Of a stretch of DNA of 9,965 bases, positions 5,874 to 9,965 are shown piece by piece. This DNA comes from Phascolarctobacterium_A sp902463975. Lineage in GTDB: Bacteria > Bacillota > Negativicutes > Acidaminococcales > Acidaminococcaceae. The DNA is taken from the NCBI RefSeq assembly GCF_902463975.1, contig NZ_CABQHJ010000049.1:1-9965 (forward strand), given 5' to 3'. Positions within the stretch are counted from its first letter, which is position 1. Each line of letters opens with the position of its first letter. The position numbers and the translations under genes were made by a program. The notes beneath the pieces were generated by a model, which was given only the letters and a program-made list of their open reading frames with translations, was not told the origin of the DNA and did no database searches.

Positions 5874-6959
5874 ATGGAAAAATTTGCTTTTATTCTACAT
5901 CCATTATCCCTGCAGGATATGGAACACTTATCACCCTTGATGAGGTATATTCCCGACCCGATAATCGAAGCCTGTCTGAAAATGAAGAAGCCGTTCAAGG
6001 TTTCGCATATTACCGGCATCAAGAGTCCTTATGCCGAAGCCGAAGGCTGGTTTATCGGCTGTCCGCTGACTGCTAAGCAGATGGTGGAGCTGCCTGAGGA
6101 ATTTGTTATGGACAGAATTATTGAGTCCGGCAAGGTTGCTCAGGAGCTGGGAGCCAAGATTGTCGGCCTGGGAGCTTTCACTTCTATTGTCGGTGATGCA
6201 GGCATTACCGTAGCGAAAAATCTGGATATAGCCGTTACCAGCGGCAACAGCTATACCGTTGCTACCGCTATTCAGGGCACTAAGCAGGCTGCCCGAATGA
6301 TGGGCAAGGACCTGAAGGAATGCCGTGCTGTCGTAGTCGGTGCCACCGGCTCTATCGGTGCTGCTTCCGTACGCCTGCTGGCCAAAGAGGTTAAGCATAT
6401 TACGCTTGTTGCACGTCATATGGGACCGCTGGAGGAGCTGGCGCAGGAGCTTATTGAGCAAAATCATTGCGAGGTTGCCGTAAGCCAGGATATTCGCACA
6501 TCTCTGCAGGAGGCTGACATTGTTATTACCGTAACCAGCGCGCTGGACTTTTTGATTGAGCCTGGCGACCTGAAGCCTGGCGCTGTAGTATGCGATGTTG
6601 CGCGTCCGCGTAATGTATCGCGTGAGGTATCGCTGCAGCGTAACGATGTGCTGGTAATCGAAGGCGGCGTTATTAACGTGCCCGGTGACGTAGATTTTCA
6701 TTTCAACTTCGGCTTCCCGCCGCACACATCCTATGCATGCATGGCAGAAACTATGATTCTGGCACTGGATGGCCGTTATGAAAACTTCTCCCTGGGCAGA
6801 TCTCTGGATATCAATAAGATCAATCTTATTTCTCAGCTGGCAGATAAGCATAACTTCAAGATGGCGGGCTTCCGTAATTTTGAACGTGCTGTTTCTACGC
6901 AGCATATTGAGGAAGTCAAGCATAATGCCCAGCATGCGCTGGCAGTGCATGGCTGCTGA
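5874..6959 (+). CDS. Long-chain acyl-ACP reductase (AAR)-like NAD(P)-dependent oxidoreductase
   Basis: This 361-residue protein matches, from memory, cyanobacterial long-chain acyl-ACP reductase along most of its length. That enzyme turns acyl-ACP into fatty aldehyde using NADPH. Corresponding blocks are FILHPLSLQDM (6-16), GLGAFTSIVGD (98-108), TSGNSYTVATAI (122-133) and the Rossmann loop VVVGATGSIGAASVRLL (153-169). VLVIEGGVINVPGDVDF (259-275) and SYACMAETMILALDGRYENFSLGR (286-309) follow. C289 falls where AAR has the cysteine that accepts the acyl group. Such proteins are often labelled shikimate/quinate dehydrogenase because of the shared nucleotide-binding fold. Its ribosome binding site AAGGAG directly precedes the previous stop codon (12 nt from ATG), suggesting translational coupling. 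Substrate is inference: no aldehyde oxygenase is nearby, so hydrocarbon formation is not implied. Confidence 0.85.
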   Translation: MEKFAFILHPLSLQDMEHLSPLMRYIPDPIIEACLKMKKPFKVSHITGIKSPYAEAEGWFIGCPLTAKQMVELPEEFVMDRIIESGKVAQELGAKIVGLGAFTSIVGDAGITVAKNLDIAVTSGNSYTVATAIQGTKQAARMMGKDLKECRAVVVGATGSIGAASVRLLAKEVKHITLVARHMGPLEELAQELIEQNHCEVAVSQDIRTSLQEADIVITVTSALDFLIEPGDLKPGAVVCDVARPRNVSREVSLQRNDVLVIEGGVINVPGDVDFHFNFGFPPHTSYACMAETMILALDGRYENFSLGRSLDINKINLISQLADKHNFKMAGFRNFERAVSTQHIEEVKHNAQHALAVHGC

Positions 6960-6961
6960 TA

Positions 6962-6991
6962 TTGACAAGTAAATCCGGCGACTATTATAAT
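6962..6991 (+). promoter_or_regulatory. Consensus promoter for greA-lysS
   Basis: A perfect TTGACA (6962-6967) starts two bases after the stop codon of the preceding gene. It is followed after 18 nt by a perfect TATAAT (6986-6991). Predicted transcription starts near 6998, giving a leader of about 48 nt that is A/T-rich. No terminator separates greA from the upstream gene. Confidence 0.85.
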
Positions 6992-7045
6992 CAGTATATG
7001 CGTTTAAGTAAATTTTTATATAAATAATGATAAAGGAGCAGGAAC

Positions 7046-7522
7046 ATGGCAAGCAAAGAAACTATTTTAACAGCTGAAGGCTTAAGAAAATTACAAGAAG
7101 AATTAGCTCAACGTAAGGGCGAAATCCGTGAAGAAATCGTTGAACGTCTGAAGGAAGCAAGAGCACAGGGCGACTTGAGCGAGAACTCCGAGTACGATCA
7201 GGCCAAGGAAGACCAAGGTAAAAACGAAGGCCGTATTCTGGAGCTGGAGCAGATGATTAAAACTGCTACCATTATCGATGACAGTGCCAGCAAAGCAGCA
7301 GGCATTGTATCTCTTGGTTCTACCGTACTGCTGAAGGACGTAGAAACCGGCGATGAAGAAACCTATACCATCGTTGGTACTACCGAAGCAGATCCGTTCG
7401 AAAACCGTATTTCCAACGAATCTCCTGTAGGTGCAGCTATTTTGGGCCGCAAGGTGCATGATGTTGTTATAACCAAAACCCCTGTAGGTGAATTGTCCTA
7501 CGAAATCGTGGAAATTAAATAA
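7046..7522 (+). CDS. greA: Transcription elongation factor GreA
   Basis: This 158-residue factor enters the secondary channel of backtracked RNA polymerase and stimulates cleavage of the extruded RNA so that synthesis resumes. Residues about 8-76 form the antiparallel coiled coil. Its tip carries GDLSENSEYD (42-51), with D43 and E46 matching the acidic residues that help hold the catalytic metal. Residues about 82-158 form the C-terminal FKBP-like domain (SLGSTV, EETYTIVG, NRISNESPVGAAILG, YEIVEI). The length is standard. AAAGGAG (7032-7038) sits 7 nt before the start. lysS follows after 17 nt, so the two are co-transcribed. Confidence 0.97.
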   Translation: MASKETILTAEGLRKLQEELAQRKGEIREEIVERLKEARAQGDLSENSEYDQAKEDQGKNEGRILELEQMIKTATIIDDSASKAAGIVSLGSTVLLKDVETGDEETYTIVGTTEADPFENRISNESPVGAAILGRKVHDVVITKTPVGELSYEIVEIK

Positions 7523-7539
7523 TAAGGAGAAGGGCGACA

Positions 7540-9510
7540 ATGGCAGAGGTAAAGAATAAACCTAATACAGAAGAAGCTGCAGTGCTTACCGAAAACGAAA
7601 TCAACGAGCAAATGCAGGTCCGCATTGACAAGATGCATAAAATTGAGGAGCATGGCTGGAAGCCTTTCGGCTATCGCTTCCTGTACACTCATCGCGCGGC
7701 AGATATCGCTGCGCAGTTCGATGAGCTGTCCGAAAAAGAAACCGAAGTTAAAATGGCAGGCCGTATTATGGCTATTCGCGGCCATGGCAAAACCTGCTTC
7801 ATGGATATGCAGGATAAGACCGGCCGTATTCAGGTATATGTACGTAAGGACGTTATCGGCGAAGAAAACTATGCGCTGATTAAGCTGATGGATATCGGTG
7901 ATACTGTAGGTATTACCGGTACTGCCTTCCGCACCCATATGGGCGAGCTGTCTATTAAAGCAAATTCCGTAGAAATGCTGTCCAAATCCCTGCGTCCGCT
8001 GCCGGAAAAATGGCATGGACTGAAGGACGTTGAAACCCGTTACCGTCAACGCTATGTTGACCTGATTGTTAATCCGGAAGTACGTGATACCTTTGTAAAA
8101 CGCAGCCAGATTATCAGAAGTGTACGCGAGGTTCTCGACAGTCATGATTTCCTGGAGGTAGAAACTCCTATTCTCAACACCATCGCAGGTGGTGCTGCTG
8201 CACGTCCGTTTATCAGCTATCATAACGCTCTGGATATGCAGGTATATATGCGTATTGCACCTGAACTGTACCTCAAACGCCTTATCGTAGGCGGTATGGA
8301 TCGCGTATATGAAATGGGCCGCGTATTCCGTAACGAGGGCATTGACAACCGTCATAACCCGGAATTCACCAGCGTTGAGATTTATCAGGCTTTTGCCGAT
8401 TACCGCGATATGATGGACCTGACCGAAGAGGTTGTTGTTAAGACTGCTGAGAAGGTTCTGGGCACTACCACTATCAACTATGAAGGCACTACTATCGAGC
8501 TGGCTTCTCCCTGGAAGCGTATGAGCATGATTGAAGCTGTAAAAGAATATTCCGGCAAGGACTTTACTAACGTAACCGATCTGGAAGAAGCACGCGCTAT
8601 CGCTAAAGAGCTGAATGTGGCTGTTGAGCCTTCCTTTGGCATTGGCAAAATTATCAACGCATGCTTTGAAGAATATGTTGAAGATAAGCTGATTCAGCCT
8701 ACCTTTATTACCGGTCACCCGAAAGAAATTTCCCCGCTGGCCAAGAGCAACCCTGAAAACCCTGAAATCACCGATCGTTTCGAGGCTTATATCTATGGCC
8801 GCGAAATCTGCAACGGCTTTACCGAATTGAACGATCCTATCGACCAGAAGGAGCGTTTCTTAAAGCAGGTTGAAGAACGCGCTAACGGCGATGAAGAAGC
8901 AAATATGATGGACGAGGACTTTGTCAACGCCCTGGAATACGGCCTGCCTCCGACAGGTGGTTTAGGCATTGGTATCGACCGTCTGGTAATGTTCCTGACC
9001 AACAGCTCTACCATTCGTGACGTACTGTTCTTCCCGACCATGAAACCGTTGGGCAAGGCTGTAAGCGAGAAGCCTGACTTTATGCAGGCTGCTGCTGTTG
9101 CTGCACCCGTAGAAGAGGCTAAGGAGGAAACTATCGATTTCTCTAAGGTTGTTATTGAGCCTGCATATGAAGAATATGTTGATTTTGACACCTTCTGCAA
9201 GTCTGATATCCGTGTAGTTAAGGTTAAAGAATGTACCGCTGTACCCAAGAGCAAAAAGCTGCTGAAATTCGTTCTGAATGACGGTACCGGTACCGATCGT
9301 GTAATTTTGAGCGGTATCCATGCATTCTATGAGCCTGAAGAGCTGGTAGGCAAGACTTTGGTTGCTATTGTTAACCTGCCGCCGCGCAAAATGATGGGTA
9401 TTGATTCCTGCGGTATGCTGCTGTCTGCTATCCATGAAGAGGAAGGCGCAGAGAAACTGAACCTTATTATGGTAGATAAGCGTATCCCGGCTGGTGCACG
9501 CCTGCACTAA
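7540..9510 (+). CDS. lysS: Lysyl-tRNA synthetase (class II) fused to a C-terminal tRNA-binding OB domain
   Basis: This enzyme charges tRNA-Lys with lysine using ATP. At 656 residues it is about 150 longer than a usual bacterial LysS. Residues about 68-150 are the N-terminal anticodon-binding OB fold. The class II core shows motif 1 (DFLEVETPILN, 203-213), motif 2 (RVFRNEGIDNRHNPEFTSVE, 261-280) and motif 3 (GLGIGIDRLVMFL, 474-486). The normal family end, IRDVLFFPTMKP, is at 492-503. An Ala/Glu-rich linker (about 509-541) then leads to residues 546-656 (VDFDTFCKSDIRVVKVKEC, VILSGI, LPPRKMMGIDSCGMLLSA). That part matches the tRNA-binding domain found at MetRS C-termini, in Trbp111 and in EMAPII. 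The frame is uninterrupted, and AAGGAG lies 10 nt before the start. Confidence 0.97.
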   Translation: MAEVKNKPNTEEAAVLTENEINEQMQVRIDKMHKIEEHGWKPFGYRFLYTHRAADIAAQFDELSEKETEVKMAGRIMAIRGHGKTCFMDMQDKTGRIQVYVRKDVIGEENYALIKLMDIGDTVGITGTAFRTHMGELSIKANSVEMLSKSLRPLPEKWHGLKDVETRYRQRYVDLIVNPEVRDTFVKRSQIIRSVREVLDSHDFLEVETPILNTIAGGAAARPFISYHNALDMQVYMRIAPELYLKRLIVGGMDRVYEMGRVFRNEGIDNRHNPEFTSVEIYQAFADYRDMMDLTEEVVVKTAEKVLGTTTINYEGTTIELASPWKRMSMIEAVKEYSGKDFTNVTDLEEARAIAKELNVAVEPSFGIGKIINACFEEYVEDKLIQPTFITGHPKEISPLAKSNPENPEITDRFEAYIYGREICNGFTELNDPIDQKERFLKQVEERANGDEEANMMDEDFVNALEYGLPPTGGLGIGIDRLVMFLTNSSTIRDVLFFPTMKPLGKAVSEKPDFMQAAAVAAPVEEAKEETIDFSKVVIEPAYEEYVDFDTFCKSDIRVVKVKECTAVPKSKKLLKFVLNDGTGTDRVILSGIHAFYEPEELVGKTLVAIVNLPPRKMMGIDSCGMLLSAIHEEEGAEKLNLIMVDKRIPAGARLH

Positions 9511-9526
9511 AACTAAAAATTATTCT

Positions 9527-9556
9527 GGCGCTATGCGAAAGCATAGCGCCTTTTTT
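9527..9556 (+). terminator. Rho-independent terminator after lysS
   Basis: A perfect 10-bp stem, GGCGCTATGC (9527-9536) with GCATAGCGCC (9541-9550), closes a GAAA tetraloop and is followed by six T. It begins 16 nt after the lysS stop codon and is the strongest terminator in the window. Confidence 0.96.
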
Positions 9557-9614
9557 CTTCCGTGCATAGTTATTTCTTAAGTGGCAGAGGATTATTTTTC
9601 TTAGCTACAATGAG

Positions 9615-9641
9615 TTAAGAGAGAATTTTATTCAGTATAAT
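9615..9641 (+). promoter_or_regulatory. Possible promoter of a short transcription unit
   Basis: TATAAT (9636-9641) is a perfect -10, but the best -35 candidate is TTAAGA (9615-9620) at a short 15-nt spacing. It lies 22 nt before a short reading frame with a GAGGA ribosome binding site. In such AT-rich sequence a perfect -10 may occur by chance. Confidence 0.3.
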
Positions 9642-9662
9642 CACTGTTGCTACGAGGACCTT

Positions 9663-9713
9663 ATGAAGAAATTTCAGGAAAAAACAAGCAAAAATTTGAG
9701 AAAAAATTTCTGA
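9663..9713 (+). CDS. Possible 16-residue Lys-rich small peptide
   Basis: ATG at 9663 opens a 16-codon frame, MKKFQEKTSKNLRKNF, ending in TGA. GAGGA (9654-9658) lies 4 nt upstream, a TATAAT lies a little further up, and a terminator-like hairpin follows 18 nt after the stop. Five of sixteen residues are lysine. The composition could simply reflect A-rich DNA. If translated it could be a leader peptide or small cationic peptide; no known family is recognised. Confidence 0.25.
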   Translation: MKKFQEKTSKNLRKNF

Positions 9714-9731
9714 AGCAGAGAAAAATTTTTA

Positions 9732-9782
9732 CTGATTTTTAGCTTTTTTTGAGAAAAAACAGCTAAAATCAGCACTTTTTTT
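9732..9782 (+). terminator. Terminator-like AT-rich hairpin
   Basis: CTGATTTTTAGCT (9732-9744) pairs with AGCTAAAATCAG (9761-9772) with one bulged T. It can extend inward through a T-run opposite six A around a GAG loop. CAC and seven T follow (9776-9782). It could end a transcript starting near 9648, giving an RNA of about 135 nt. The stem is AT-rich and therefore weaker than the lysS terminator. Confidence 0.5.
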
Positions 9783-9873
9783 GAAGTTTTTTCAAGAAAT
9801 TTTAAAGGCCATAAAGGCGATAATCAAGCATGTTTCTTTTTCCACGAATCCAAGTGTTTCACTAAAAAATCTC

Positions 9874-9897
9874 AAAAAAGTGTCGAAAAAAGTGTTG
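9874..9897 (+). repeat. Tandem 12-bp direct repeat upstream of the terminal promoter
   Basis: AAAAAAGTGTCG (9874-9885) is followed directly by AAAAAAGTGTTG (9886-9897), 11 of 12 bases identical. The second copy runs into the -35 hexamer. A further AAAAAA lies at 9864-9869. The A-tracts cover roughly -56 to -39 from the predicted start, the position of an UP element that binds the RNA polymerase alpha subunit. Confidence 0.8.
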
Positions 9898-9923
9898 ACA
9901 TAACCTAGACCACGTGGTATTAT
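9895..9923 (+). promoter_or_regulatory. Strong promoter directed out of the window, probably for an rRNA operon
   Basis: A perfect TTGACA (9895-9900) lies exactly 17 nt from TATTAT (9918-9923), with A-tract repeats just upstream. Transcription would start near 9930. The remaining 36 bases hold no start codon with a ribosome binding site. Strong core elements, an UP-like region and the position after lysS, where Bacillus has an rRNA operon, suggest rRNA. The spacer contains the palindrome ACCACGTGGT (9909-9918), overlapping the first -10 base, which could be an operator. A repressor-controlled protein gene is the alternative. Confidence 0.82.
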
Positions 9924-9965
9924 ATACAAGTCGACGCGATACGGCAACAAAACAAAAGCCAAAAT

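Larger units (their letters stand above)
9557..9894. other. AT-rich intergenic region with many A-tracts
   Basis: About 340 nt contain no conventional gene. Runs of five or six A recur at near-helical spacing, with centres near 9681.5, 9692, 9703.5 and 9723, then 9866.5, 9876.5 and 9888.5. This arrangement is known to bend DNA. The region also holds a weak promoter-like site, a possible 16-codon reading frame and a long AT-rich hairpin with a T-run, listed separately. A 9-bp near-repeat, AAAGGCCAT/AAAGGCGAT, lies at 9804-9821. I see no further genes. Confidence 0.7.

Noticed and set aside
5874..6959. Assignment of this gene as shikimate or quinate 5-dehydrogenase
   Set aside because: Only the nucleotide-binding fold is shared. 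The N- and C-terminal blocks and the conserved cysteine follow acyl-ACP reductase, and the shikimate-binding motifs are not visible.
7498..8718. A 406-codon open frame on the minus strand opposite lysS, with similar long minus frames at 3770-4921 (opposite dus) and 5931-7052 (opposite the AAR-like gene)
   Set aside because: Each is in exact codon register with the sense gene, so a minus-strand stop needs a sense TTA, CTA or TCA codon. These are avoided in the highly biased genes here. The products have no recognisable domains and no ribosome binding sites, so they are codon-bias shadows.
1..9965. CRISPR arrays, insertion sequences, integrases, attachment sites or phage genes
   Set aside because: I saw no regularly spaced direct repeats of CRISPR length, no transposase or integrase motifs and no terminal inverted repeats. 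The gene at 181 follows a tRNA, but no integrase or repeat of the tRNA 3' end was found within the window.

Overview
The window looks like a conserved housekeeping segment of a Firmicutes-type chromosome, with mid-range base composition, strong AGGAGG-type ribosome binding sites, TTGACA/TATAAT-type promoters and hairpin-plus-U-tract terminators. The order coaX, dus, greA, lysS, followed by what looks like a very strong rRNA-type promoter, recalls the coaX/dusB/lysS/rrn neighbourhood of Bacillus and relatives. The mid GC content and the extra gene pair between dus and greA suggest Negativicutes or a related clostridial lineage. That placement is inference. All convincing genes lie on the + strand.

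Layout. (1) 1-94: the 3' part of a tRNA-Leu with its terminator. (2) 181-1741: two tandem, mutually similar membrane-anchored proteins with SH3b-like features, then an orphan HicB-type antitoxin and a strong terminator. (3) 1881-3854: birA (biotin protein ligase/repressor) and coaX (type III pantothenate kinase), closed by a terminator. (4) 3872-6959: a DusB-type tRNA-dihydrouridine synthase, then a two-gene unit. The first protein of that unit is uncharacterised. The second resembles cyanobacterial acyl-ACP reductase (AAR) along its length and keeps the predicted acyl-accepting cysteine. (5) 7046-9556: greA and lysS. The lysyl-tRNA synthetase carries an extra C-terminal tRNA-binding OB domain of the MetRS/Trbp111/EMAPII type. 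(6) 9557-9965: an AT-rich, A-tract-rich region with a possible very short transcription unit and a near-consensus promoter firing out of the window, probably into an rRNA operon.

How the genes relate. birA and coaX supply cofactor functions (biotin attachment, CoA synthesis) that feed acyl metabolism. dus, greA and lysS serve translation and transcription. No terminator is visible between dus and lysS, so several internal promoters probably feed one long nested transcription unit ending at 9556. The points most worth a second look are the AAR-like enzyme with its unknown partner, the LysRS fusion, and the intergenic architecture after lysS.
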